9,183 nt of DNA from NCBI GenBank assembly GCA_031285085.1, contig JAITWW010000092.1:1-9183 (forward strand), in the 5' to 3' direction. The DNA is from Candidatus Methanofilum arcanum. Lineage in GTDB: Archaea; Halobacteriota; Methanomicrobia; Methanomicrobiales; Methanospirillaceae. The notes under the pieces are model-generated. The model searched no databases and was not told where the DNA came from. It worked only from the letters and a program-made list of their open reading frames with translations. Positions 1 through 5,933 of the stretch are shown here, piece after piece (position 1 is the first letter of the stretch; each line of letters begins with the position of its first letter). The position numbers and the translations under genes were made by a program.

Positions 1-488
1 CTCCCAATTTCGTAATAGGTTGCTGTGATTGTGGTATCCAATTGACGTTTGGCGTGCTTACGTGCTGTAGCCAGAAGGTCTGAAACTTGCTTGTAAAAGC
101 CAGTATCATCGATTTGTGGCATAAGGGGACCTGTATTTTTATCTATTGTTCTATCCCTTCCGATAGAGGTTAGCCACAATTTGAATGACTCTGTTTTTTG
201 TGAGGGTATGAATTGAATAATGTTCAAGAGGTGTTCTGTGTTTCCAGCTAATGCTTTTCTCTTTTTGCCACTCTCTCCACTCATTTCTACCTGGGGACAA
301 TGTGTCCCTATGTAGTTTCCCAAAATGAGATCACGCTTACGCATTTTTTTCAAGTGGTCTGTTGGATTTGGACTATCTGTCAACATCCCTACTACATCCA
401 CAATGGAAAAGTACCATTCCTGCTCTTCCTCGTTCCAAGCAGTTCGAATTCGCTTATTTTCGAATGAAAATATGATCTTATCGTCCAT
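1..488 (-). CDS. Bro-N-like domain fused to DUF1016/YhcG-type N-terminus (partial, 3' end missing)
   Basis: An open frame runs from the ATG at 488 down to the window edge without a stop, giving 162 codons. Residues about 1-112 resemble the Bro-N domain of phage antirepressors and related archaeal or bacterial proteins: an N-terminal K-IR--W segment, then WYFSIVDVVGMLTDSPNP (25-42), GKKRKALAGNTE (74-85), and IIQFIP plus FKLWL (90-106). Residues about 129-162 (FYKQVSDLLATARKH, then TITATYYEIG) resemble the start of DUF1016_N, the N-terminal part of YhcG-type PD-(D/E)XK proteins. The conserved Bro-N ending after GRDR is missing and the second domain follows directly. The start is supported by a GAGGGTGG ribosome site. 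The function is unknown; Bro-N domains are often DNA-binding in viruses and mobile elements, so this is probably accessory DNA. Family calls are by eye; the nuclease part would lie outside the window. Confidence 0.72.
   Translation of the reverse strand, partial: MDDKIIFSFENKRIRTAWNEEEQEWYFSIVDVVGMLTDSPNPTDHLKKMRKRDLILGNYIGTHCPQVEMSGESGKKRKALAGNTEHLLNIIQFIPSQKTESFKLWLTSIGRDRTIDKNTGPLMPQIDDTGFYKQVSDLLATARKHAKRQLDTTITATYYEIG
252..413. repeat. Direct repeat copy A (inside the Bro-N-like gene)
   Basis: This segment matches 565-727 in the same orientation. By hand count, about 19 of 155 compared bases differ after one 1-base gap, so identity is roughly 88%. It encodes residues about 26-79 of the Bro-N-like protein. 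Both copies keep the small inverted repeat GGGACA-ATG-TGTCCC, which encodes part of the GTHCP segment. Confidence 0.85.
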
Positions 489-492
489 TATG

Positions 493-500
493 CCACCCTC
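493..500 (-). promoter_or_regulatory. Ribosome binding site of the Bro-N-like gene
   Basis: On the minus strand GAGGGTGG lies four bases before the ATG at 488, with the GAGG core nine bases from it. It is a good purine-rich match to the archaeal anti-Shine-Dalgarno sequence and fixes the start of the partial gene at the left edge. Confidence 0.6.
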
Positions 501-564
501 ACAGTACTATTTTGAGTTATAATGCATCCAACTCATATTGCATGTAACAGACAATGTCTGCTGT

Positions 565-727
565 TGCTTTTTCTCTTTTTGCCACTTTCTCCAATCATTT
601 CTACCAGGGGACAATGTGTCCCTACGTAGTTCCCCAAAATAAGTTCACGTTGACGCATTTTTTTCAAATGGTCTGTTGAATTTGGACTAGCTATCAGCAC
701 CCCTACTACATCCATAGTGGAGATGTA
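565..727 (-). pseudogene. Decayed, frameshifted duplicate of the Bro-N core (direct repeat copy B)
   Basis: Read on the minus strand, this encodes a stretch about 80% identical to residues 30-78 of the neighbouring Bro-N-like protein: MDVVGVLIASPNSTDHLKK, then LGNYVGTHCP and GESGKKRK. It lacks the N-terminal segment; the frame upstream reaches a TGA at 743-745. A run of five T (568-572) replaces four T in the intact copy. This one-base insertion throws the frame after GKKRK into an early stop at 533. Even with the base removed, similarity to the intact copy ends a few codons later and a stop follows near 519-521. It is therefore a partial duplicate rather than a working gene. An ATG at 715 could open a 60-codon peptide, but I see no good ribosome site for it. 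Confidence 0.75.
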
Positions 728-749
728 CGGTAATTTTTTCCATCAGTAG

Positions 750-776
750 CAGTTGTCAAGTATTCCTTGACAACTG
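750..776. repeat. Perfect 11-bp inverted repeat (hairpin)
   Basis: CAGTTGTCAAG, a five-base loop TATTC, then the exact complement CTTGACAACTG. The perfect pairing and short loop make a stable hairpin in DNA or RNA. It lies just upstream (minus-strand sense) of the decayed Bro-N copy and about 245 bp beyond the end of the phosphoribulokinase gene. It could be a protein-binding palindrome, a mobile-element end or an RNA hairpin. No U-tract follows directly on either strand, so a bacterial-style terminator is unlikely. Confidence 0.75.
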
Positions 777-792
777 AATCTTGAAAAATTTC

Positions 793-1014
793 CACCTGCA
801 AAATTGAGAACCGTAACTATGCAGCTGCGGTACCACAATTTTACGGTAGTGGATTAAGTTACAACTGATTGCGCTTTTTAAAGAAAATTTCCCATTTTCA
901 TGCATGAGATGGAGGTATTGGAGATGAATATTAATATAATATTTATTAATTGTGAATTTTATGAATGTTTTTCTAAATCAGTTACACACCCACCCACTAC
1001 CAATTTTACAGGTG
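793..1014. repeat. Imperfect inverted repeats bounding about 220 bp
   Basis: CACCTGCAAAATTG at 793-806 matches the reverse complement of 1001-1014 (CACCTGTAAAATTG) at 13 of 14 bases, and the flanking T-rich bases are also similar. An inner related pair is GGTAGTGG...ACTGATT at 845-870 and, on the other strand, 975-1001. The ends could be termini of a non-autonomous element of about 220 bp. No transposase or clear target-site duplication is visible. Confidence 0.4.
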
Positions 1015-1020
1015 AAAAAA
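1015..1020 (-). terminator. T-run after the phosphoribulokinase gene
   Basis: On the minus strand the phosphoribulokinase TAG is followed within one base by six T. Oligo-T tracts are the usual archaeal intrinsic termination signal, so this is a plausible end for the recQ-to-phosphoribulokinase transcript. Confidence 0.4.
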
Positions 1021-1021
1021 T

Positions 1022-1996
1022 CTACCCGATCACAAGCCGCCAATTAATAATACGCCATGCAAGAATCAACCGCACAAGATCCGTTGCCGTAATAATATCC
1101 CGATCTCGAAAGAGATTAATGGGATACACACCAGTTTCTGACTCGATACTGAGCTCAATCTTTCGAACAGTAAATGGAGTCAACTCTCCATCAAATGCAA
1201 TCTTACGAAAAAGAAGTCCATCTATAATCTTTGAACTGCATTGCATCATAAAATCCATATCAGAACTTGAAAGCAGTGAAAACAGATCAATATTCAGATT
1301 GATATCACGAACACACTCCTGGGGCTTTGAGAGATTCATCGCTGCTGCGTACTTCTGCTCAAGTGTAGGATACAATGGATCATAAAAGCTTGAAAACGAG
1401 ACCGTAATGATATTATCTGCATATGCACGCTGAGGAAGCACATACTTCAAGTAATCAGGCTCACGCTCTTTGATCTCTGCAAGCACCTGGTCCTTGGTAT
1501 AATTCCGCTTTGCAATATCCCTATCTATCTTCCAGCGATACTTCACCTCTCGATCTGGATCAATAAAAATAGAAAAATCAATATGCTCACGAAGCTCTGG
1601 GGTAACAAAAGGATGCAGACCTTCAAGAATAATAAACTTCGTTGGAGAGAACAAAATCGGATCATCAAATGTCCCAAAATCATGATTATACACCGGCTTT
1701 AAAATATCCTCTCCTCGCTTAAGGGTGGCAAGATGGGTAGCAAGAAGTTCAAAATTATTTGCTTCATGTGCTAATGGAGTGATACGCCGACGATCACGCT
1801 CAGCACGATCATAGAGATGATAATCATCAAGAGTAATCGTTGAGACGAGATCTCGCCCAAAAATTGACATCAAAGCATCAGTAAATGTAGTCTTTCCTGA
1901 ACCGCTATCCCCTGCAACAGCGACAATAAAAACATATGGTGACTCATCAATCAGTTTTCGAAAATTCTGGATCTCTTCATATCTACTGCCTATCAT
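1022..1996 (-). CDS. prk: Phosphoribulokinase, archaeal type (prk)
   Basis: A 324-residue cytoplasmic kinase that should convert ribulose 5-phosphate and ATP to ribulose 1,5-bisphosphate, the RuBisCO substrate. The P-loop GDSGSGKTT is at 29-37. The family signature follows, with TLDDYHLYDR (55-64; D57/D58 near the expected catalytic aspartate), then RRRITPL and EANNFELL (69-85). YNHDFGTF is at 103-110, and the Walker B-like strand IILEGLHPF has its acidic residue at E125. The sequence favours phosphoribulokinase over uridine kinase, the related family. In Methanospirillum hungatei such an enzyme is known to feed a RuBisCO-dependent reductive hexulose-phosphate pathway; no RuBisCO gene is in this window. 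It is the last gene of a minus-strand cluster. The ATG at 1996 has GGAG only one base upstream and overlaps the stop of a 12-codon leader ORF, suggesting translational coupling. The next in-frame ATG is codon 43, inside the kinase fold, so the start is probably right. Confidence 0.9.
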   Translation of the reverse strand: MIGSRYEEIQNFRKLIDESPYVFIVAVAGDSGSGKTTFTDALMSIFGRDLVSTITLDDYHLYDRAERDRRRITPLAHEANNFELLATHLATLKRGEDILKPVYNHDFGTFDDPILFSPTKFIILEGLHPFVTPELREHIDFSIFIDPDREVKYRWKIDRDIAKRNYTKDQVLAEIKEREPDYLKYVLPQRAYADNIITVSFSSFYDPLYPTLEQKYAAAMNLSKPQECVRDINLNIDLFSLLSSSDMDFMMQCSSKIIDGLLFRKIAFDGELTPFTVRKIELSIESETGVYPINLFRDRDIITATDLVRLILAWRIINWRLVIG

Positions 1997-2031
1997 ACTC
2001 CAACCAACTCGTGAATATAATATGGTGTCAT
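1993..2031 (-). CDS. 12-codon leader ORF overlapping the phosphoribulokinase start
   Basis: A short frame encodes MTPYYIHELVGV and ends in a TGA that shares bases with the phosphoribulokinase ATG (ATGA, four-base overlap). AGGAG at 2040-2044 lies eight bases before its ATG, near-ideal spacing, whereas the phosphoribulokinase ATG itself has only a GGAG one base away. Ribosomes may load here and reinitiate on the kinase. Alternatives are chance, or a true N-terminus in this frame separated from the kinase frame by a single-base change. The peptide matches no attenuator type that I know. Confidence 0.35.
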   Translation of the reverse strand: MTPYYIHELVGV

Positions 2032-2039
2032 ACTACATA

Positions 2040-2044
2040 CTCCT
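2040..2044 (-). promoter_or_regulatory. Ribosome binding site of the leader ORF
   Basis: On the minus strand AGGAG sits eight bases before the ATG at 2031 in the 27-base gap after the CxxCxxCC gene. It is the best ribosome site in this gap and fits the leader ORF better than the phosphoribulokinase start. Confidence 0.5.
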
Positions 2045-2058
2045 ATTCTTTTTATGAA

Positions 2059-2535
2059 TCAAGAGACGATATAACCCACCTCTCTCAGTGCATCTGTTAC
2101 TGTTTTGATGAAAACATCATATGGAGCCCGTGAAACAATATCAGAATAATTCAAAAGAATCTGAGAGACACCTTCATCAGCACCGATAACAAATCGACTC
2201 TTAATCTTGCCACAGATAATACCATCTTGATCACATATCAGATAATCATAGCATCCACTCTTTTTACAATAATCCGGGCGAGTACTATGAATAATGCATC
2301 GTGCCTCAGTCTCAGAGATATACCGTAAAAAGGGACAGGACTCAGGATACTTCTCAAACACACTTGTATCAGACAACAGATGCGCCATCTCTTCTGAAAC
2401 ACTCACCTGCATTCTCTCGCCAGATGGGGTAAACTCAAGATCATATACATATGGATCAGATGGCACCGCATATGCCTCATGATATGGACCAAGATATCGA
2501 CAACAAACCCCACAGCACAAACATTCAAATGCCAT
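2059..2535 (-). CDS. YkgJ-like CxxCxxCC family protein (putative metal-binding)
   Basis: A 158-residue soluble protein with the family's N-terminal cysteine cluster: C5, C8, C11 and C12 in CLCCGVCC, plus C7. Downstream family elements are CPFLRY (from C66), then CIIHSTRPDYCKKSGC (C79, C89, C94). The pattern C-I-x-x-x-x-RP-x-x-C is typical of the zinc- or iron-chelating UPF0153/YkgJ family, thought to bind Zn or an Fe-S cluster; no reaction is established. C100 and C107 are further cysteines. The C-terminal third is predicted helical, with no signal peptide or membrane segment. The gene starts 19 bases after recQ ends and is followed after 27 bases by the leader ORF, so it is probably co-transcribed with both. 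Its ribosome site is weak (GAGAG, far from the ATG), so expression may depend on the upstream gene. Its partners cannot be read from the sequence. Confidence 0.8.
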   Translation of the reverse strand: MAFECLCCGVCCRYLGPYHEAYAVPSDPYVYDLEFTPSGERMQVSVSEEMAHLLSDTSVFEKYPESCPFLRYISETEARCIIHSTRPDYCKKSGCYDYLICDQDGIICGKIKSRFVIGADEGVSQILLNYSDIVSRAPYDVFIKTVTDALREVGYIVS

Positions 2536-2554
2536 ATCACATACACACTCTCAT

Positions 2555-4369
2555 TTATTTTGCATGCACCTGAAACGAACAAACCGCATCTAAAAATACC
2601 GTTCCATACATCTTGAGCTTATGCTCACCAATGCCCCAGATACTGATAAAATCATGCGTATTTCGAGGACGTTTCCTGGCAATCTCCTGAAGCGTTCGAT
2701 TGGAAAAGATCTGATAGGGAGGAACTTCCTCATAATCAGCGATATTCTTTCGAAGATCGCATAGCTGGCGATAGAGCGCCTCATCACTTGCGTCAAGAGA
2801 TTCATTCTGCTTCGTATCACTTCCAATCTGCAGAAGAGACTGAAACGCTGGTTCTGCAAGCCGCACACAGATCTCCTTCTTGAGTGCAGCTTGTGTCTTT
2901 GCATTCGGAAGCACAACAGAGTATTGTGTATTTGTATTCGTCAGATACCCGCAGTAGATCAACTCCTTTATCCAAAAGATCCATTGTGGCTTTTTTGCAT
3001 CCAATCCAGCTCCAAATGAGGGCAGCATATCATGCCCACGCACCTTTACCTTCTCTGTCACATTGCCACACATGATATCAGCAAGATGCGATATCCCATA
3101 CGGCTGTTCTAAGGCCTCAATACAGGTTGCAAGCCTTGAAAGGATCGAATACCCATCTATTGTCTTGATTCCTTTCTTGCAGTTATCACAAGAATCACAT
3201 GAAATCTCATTAAAATTCTCACCAAAATATGTCAAAAGCACCGTACGCCTGCATGATTGCGTCTCACAATACCCAAGCATATCATTCAACCGCTTAAACC
3301 CGATCTGCCGCTCAACGCCATCAGGAAGCTTTCGAAGCAGCCCCTCAATCTTCTTAAAATCGGATCTCGCATACAAAAGCATACAGGTAGCAAAATCCCC
3401 ATCACGACCCGCTCTTCCCGTCTCCTGATAGTAGTTCTCAATACTCTTGGGGAGATCATAATGGATAACATACCGAACATCTGGCTTGTCAATACCCATC
3501 CCAAACGCGATCGTTGCCACAATAACCAAAATATCATCACGTAAAAACTGTTCCTGCGTACTGCTTCGGACAGTTGGAGAGAGATCGGCATGATATGCAC
3601 GAGCTTTTATCCCATTTTTTTGAAGAAGTGCCGTGAGAGTATCAACCTGTTTCTTTGAAAAACAGTATATAATACCAGACTCGTCCTTATGCTGTAAAAT
3701 AAAATCAATCACCTGGCGATCAGGATTTGTTTTTTCACAGATCTCATAGATAAGATTTCGTCGGTTAAAACTGCCAATATATATGGCAGGATCATGCAGA
3801 TCCAGCTCGGTGATAATATCTTTACGAACAGATGGTGTCGCAGTTGCGGTGAGGGCAATGATGGGTACATCTGGAAAAAACCTCTTAATGGAAGAAAGTT
3901 TTCGGTACTCAGGACGAAACTCATGCCCCCATTGAGAGATACAATGCGCCTCATCAATTGCAAACAAACTCACTGAAACAGATTTTAAAAAATCCATAAA
4001 TCCAAGGGAAGATAAGCGCTCAGGAGAGATGTAGAGAATTTTCAGGTTGCCACTCATAATCTCATGTTCAATACGGCGCCTTCGATCAGAGGACAAGCTG
4101 CTATTGAGATATGCGGCAGGGATCCCATTCTCACACAGACCATCCACCTGATCCTTCATAAGTGATATCAAAGGTGAGATAACAACACAAAGGCCCTCTT
4201 GTACAAGTGCTGGAATCTGATAGCAGATTGACTTTCCACCACCCGTTGCAATAACACCAAGTACATCCTGTCCCCGCAAAATTGAATCAATGATATCAGC
4301 CTGAAGTGGTCGAAAGCCAGGATATCCAAAATATTTCTGAAGAAGTGTCCTTGGGGAAGGCCTATTCAT
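2555..4369 (-). CDS. recQ: ATP-dependent DNA helicase RecQ
   Basis: A 604-residue RecQ helicase with the full bacterial-type layout: a 3'-to-5' DNA unwinding motor used in recombination and replication-fork repair. Motif 0 lies in FGYPGFRPLQ (14-23), motif I in ATGGGKS (41-47), motif II is DEAH (139-142) followed by the aromatic-rich CISQWGHEFRPEY, and motif III is LTATATP (173-179). Motifs V and VI are ATIAFGMGIDKPDVRY (285-300) and QETGRAGRDG (315-324). The RecQ-C zinc site is C373, C391, C394 and C397. A winged-helix region follows, then an HRDC domain at about 527-600 (FSNRTLQEIARKRP, IWGIGEHKL). The length is typical for RecQ. It is first in the minus-strand cluster. No Shine-Dalgarno sequence precedes the ATG, but a TATA-like box lies about 26 bases upstream, pointing to a leaderless or near-leaderless transcript. 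RecQ is patchy in archaea, so the gene was probably acquired from bacteria at some time. Confidence 0.95.
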   Translation of the reverse strand: MNRPSPRTLLQKYFGYPGFRPLQADIIDSILRGQDVLGVIATGGGKSICYQIPALVQEGLCVVISPLISLMKDQVDGLCENGIPAAYLNSSLSSDRRRRIEHEIMSGNLKILYISPERLSSLGFMDFLKSVSVSLFAIDEAHCISQWGHEFRPEYRKLSSIKRFFPDVPIIALTATATPSVRKDIITELDLHDPAIYIGSFNRRNLIYEICEKTNPDRQVIDFILQHKDESGIIYCFSKKQVDTLTALLQKNGIKARAYHADLSPTVRSSTQEQFLRDDILVIVATIAFGMGIDKPDVRYVIHYDLPKSIENYYQETGRAGRDGDFATCMLLYARSDFKKIEGLLRKLPDGVERQIGFKRLNDMLGYCETQSCRRTVLLTYFGENFNEISCDSCDNCKKGIKTIDGYSILSRLATCIEALEQPYGISHLADIMCGNVTEKVKVRGHDMLPSFGAGLDAKKPQWIFWIKELIYCGYLTNTNTQYSVVLPNAKTQAALKKEICVRLAEPAFQSLLQIGSDTKQNESLDASDEALYRQLCDLRKNIADYEEVPPYQIFSNRTLQEIARKRPRNTHDFISIWGIGEHKLKMYGTVFLDAVCSFQVHAK

Positions 4370-4391
4370 TGTTATCTATTTCTTTTTCAAG

Positions 4392-4399
4392 TAAAAATA
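4392..4399 (-). promoter_or_regulatory. TATA-like box for recQ
   Basis: TATTTTTA on the minus strand is centred about 26 bases before the recQ ATG. Archaeal TATA boxes lie about 25-27 bases before the transcription start, so transcription would begin at or next to the ATG, in keeping with the missing ribosome site. The region is AT-rich, so chance matches are possible. Confidence 0.4.
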
Positions 4400-4464
4400 G
4401 ATCAGGCCATCCATTCAAGATGCGAACAACATGTAATAAACATATAACAAAAATATCACATGTA

Positions 4465-4494
4465 TTGAAATAATGTGAATTTGAATAATGTGAA
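4465..4494. repeat. Short tandem repeat (TTGAAATAATGTGAA type)
   Basis: TTGAAATAATGTGAA at 4465-4479 is followed after one base by TTGAATAATGTGAA at 4481-4494. The shared 11-base word AATAATGTGAA recurs with a 15-base period. It lies about 100 bases upstream of recQ. It could be a protein-binding array, but low-complexity AT sequence makes chance duplication possible. Confidence 0.5.
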
Positions 4495-4862
4495 ATAGGA
4501 GACAAAATGTGCAAAAACAAACAAGGATCTTACCTATACTCCAAATATCGCCAAATGTAGATCAGCATACCGACAATTGACGTCATGGCGCATGTCACTT
4601 CTTTTGCAAAAATGATCAGATCTATACTACCTCATTATTTCAACAATAAGATAAGATAATGGAAAAATAAGCAAGAATAGAACAAATAGATCTTTTTTAA
4701 AAACAACATAAAAGCAGTCATTTTTTGTATTATGTGATGGTAAAATGAGTGAAATAAGTACAAAATTTTCCATATTTAAAAATAAATTTGTTTGAATCAG
4801 AATCCCTCCAACTCTTTCAAAAAAAAGGGTCAATTATTCTAGATCTCAGGCAATGAACTGGC

Positions 4863-4870
4863 TTAAAATA
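4863..4870 (+). promoter_or_regulatory. TATA-like box, candidate mtr operon promoter
   Basis: TTAAAATA resembles the methanogen TATA consensus. Transcription would start around 4890-4895, inside or just after the palindrome at 4881-4892, leaving a 5' leader of about 140 bases before mtrE. A competing AT box at about 4773-4784 cannot be excluded. Confidence 0.4.
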
Positions 4871-4880
4871 CGAAACTCTT

Positions 4881-4892
4881 AATAACGTTATT
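4881..4892. promoter_or_regulatory. 12-bp palindrome AATAACGTTATT near the presumed mtr start site
   Basis: A perfect palindrome lies 10-22 bases downstream of the candidate TATA box, where a bound dimeric repressor could block initiation. This is inferred from position and symmetry only; no regulator is recognised. Confidence 0.35.
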
Positions 4893-4911
4893 GCAGAGAA
4901 TTAGTACAACC

Positions 4912-4935
4912 ACAAAGAGTATAACAAAGAGTATA
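4912..4935. repeat. Perfect 12-bp tandem duplication in the mtrE leader
   Basis: ACAAAGAGTATA occurs twice back to back with no mismatch. It lies about 100 bases upstream of mtrE and, if the candidate promoter is right, inside the transcribed leader. It could be a pair of binding sites for a regulator or a recent slippage duplication. Confidence 0.7.
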
Positions 4936-5018
4936 ACTTACAACTACATTCATGTTAGAACTCAATGTGTGTGGTATCAACTTCAATTACTCTTGTGTTT
5001 GCTGAAATACATACACGC

Positions 5019-5023
5019 AGGAG
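5019..5023 (+). promoter_or_regulatory. Ribosome binding site deciding the mtrE start
   Basis: AGGAG lies ten bases before the ATG at 5034. The frame is open further upstream to an ATG at 4965, but those extra 23 residues are unlike MtrE and have no ribosome site, so 5034 is the start. Confidence 0.7.
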
Positions 5024-5033
5024 ACTTAGGTTT

Positions 5034-5933
5034 ATGGAAGAGATTGTATTAGGCATTGGAATTACTGCATTAGCGGGAGCTCTTGCAACGATAGCCGGTG
5101 CTGCAGAAGATACTGAATCAGATATCGGATCACAGGGTGATCCAAACTCACAGGTTCAGTTGGCCCCCCAGATGGGATACATTCATCGTATCTTTAACAA
5201 AGCAATATCCGGTGAGCCACCAGCATATGCTGCATGGTGCGCTATCGGGGCAGGTGTTGCATGGGCCTTTTTGCAGATCGGATATAACCCGGCACTTGCT
5301 ATTATTCTCGGCTCAATTGTGGCAGTATTTGTCCAGGGTATTTACTGTATATCAGGATATCTCGGACGTACGGCAAGTTTGGCGAAGTTCGAACAGCCGG
5401 TGTATATCGATATTATTAAATCACTGCTTTCAGTGACGATGGCACATGCATTTATTGCAATATTTTGTACTGTTACGGTGTGCTATCTCATGGCAACGGT
5501 GCTTCACGCGCAACCTTTCGCACTCCCGATTCTGGGACTGCTATGGGGACTTGCGCTTGGTGCAGCAGGATCGGCAACTGGAAATCCGTTCTACGGAAAA
5601 GAACGCCAGTATCAAAACCAGAACTTCGGTGCTGGTGTGCCGATCTCTGCATCAGGGAACATCGTTCGATATGCAGAAGCTGGAGAGCGTTCATCGCTTG
5701 ACAATGGATGGTTTACGACTAAATTCGCTGGCCCGGCATCGGGTATCTGTTTTGGATTGATTGTGTTCCTTGAACTTTGGCGTACCGTTCTCTTTGAGAC
5801 TTCCCTTGGTGGATGGGGTGCAATCGTTGCAGGAATCGTGCTCATTCTGATCTTCGCAGTAATCAATCTGTGGGTCGAAAAATGGGGACGTGAGACATAC
5901 GGTCCATACACAAGCGAGGAGGCATCATCATGA
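5034..5933 (+). CDS. mtrE: Tetrahydromethanopterin S-methyltransferase subunit E
   Basis: A 299-residue integral membrane subunit of the Na+-pumping methyltransferase MtrA-H. The N-terminal membrane helix (about 4-24) leads into the family's conserved acidic and polar stretch: AEDTESDIGSQGDPNSQV (24-41), then APQMGYIHRIFNKAISGEPP (44-63). Further hydrophobic segments are at about 66-80, 87-106, 134-157 and 162-181. The hallmark GNIVRYAEAGERSSLDNGWF is at 208-227, and two more helices end the protein (about 232-256 and 261-281). MtrC, MtrD and MtrE form the membrane core linked to sodium transport. It is the first gene of the operon, as in the standard order mtrEDCBAFGH. Its TGA overlaps the mtrD start (ATGA), so the two are probably translationally coupled. 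The nearly unbroken gene series that follows suggests one strongly expressed transcript. Confidence 0.96.
   Translation: MEEIVLGIGITALAGALATIAGAAEDTESDIGSQGDPNSQVQLAPQMGYIHRIFNKAISGEPPAYAAWCAIGAGVAWAFLQIGYNPALAIILGSIVAVFVQGIYCISGYLGRTASLAKFEQPVYIDIIKSLLSVTMAHAFIAIFCTVTVCYLMATVLHAQPFALPILGLLWGLALGAAGSATGNPFYGKERQYQNQNFGAGVPISASGNIVRYAEAGERSSLDNGWFTTKFAGPASGICFGLIVFLELWRTVLFETSLGGWGAIVAGIVLILIFAVINLWVEKWGRETYGPYTSEEASS

Larger units (their letters stand above)
728..1021. other. Gene-free AT-rich region with inverted repeats
   Basis: No convincing gene was found between the decayed Bro-N copy and the end of the phosphoribulokinase gene. The region holds the hairpin at 750-776, the inverted pair ACCGTAA/TTACGGT (810-816 and 841-847), the inverted words CACCTGCAAAATTG (793-806) and its near-complement (1001-1014), and a very AT-rich stretch near 928-950 (ATTAATA...TATTAAT). 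This fits debris of a small mobile element or a region of RNA structure; nothing in it identifies which. Confidence 0.5.
4370..5033. other. Divergent AT-rich intergenic region between recQ and mtrE
   Basis: About 660 bases without a convincing gene. It holds candidate promoters for recQ (4392-4399) and for the mtr operon (4863-4870; another AT box near 4773-4784), a tandem repeat at 4465-4494, a 12-bp palindrome at 4881-4892 and a 12-bp tandem duplication at 4912-4935. Mixed T6A5 and A-rich runs occur near 4690-4790. The only longer frame, minus strand 4627-4833, is an AT-rich hydrophobic string without a ribosome site. I found no tRNA or recognisable RNA gene. Confidence 0.6.

Noticed and set aside
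294..308. GGGACA-ATG-TGTCCC inverted repeat as an operator
   Set aside because: It lies inside coding sequence, encodes a conserved GTHCP stretch in both copies, and is better explained by the protein.
325..522. Plus-strand frame of 65 codons
   Set aside because: It is antisense to the Bro-N-like gene, which has clear family similarity and a good ribosome site.
720..1021. Possible CRISPR array or tRNA in the repeat-rich gap
   Set aside because: The repeats are few, inverted and irregularly spaced, and no cloverleaf or tRNA-type conserved loops were found.
900..1385. Plus-strand open frame of 161 codons
   Set aside because: Most of it is antisense to the well-supported phosphoribulokinase gene and its product resembles no family I know; a GGAGG-like string near its start is not enough.
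2590..2916. Second minus-strand frame inside recQ (also 3286-3600 and 3709-3963)
   Set aside because: These are out-of-frame shadows of recQ; the RecQ frame has all the helicase motifs without interruption.
4627..4833. Minus-strand open frame of 68 codons, hydrophobic
   Set aside because: It lies in very AT-rich DNA, has no ribosome site, and its Phe/Leu/Ile-rich product is what random AT-rich sequence gives.
4965..5033. Upstream extension of mtrE to an earlier ATG
   Set aside because: The extra residues are unlike the MtrE N-terminus and lack a ribosome site, while ATG 5034 has AGGAG at suitable spacing and gives the usual family N-terminus.
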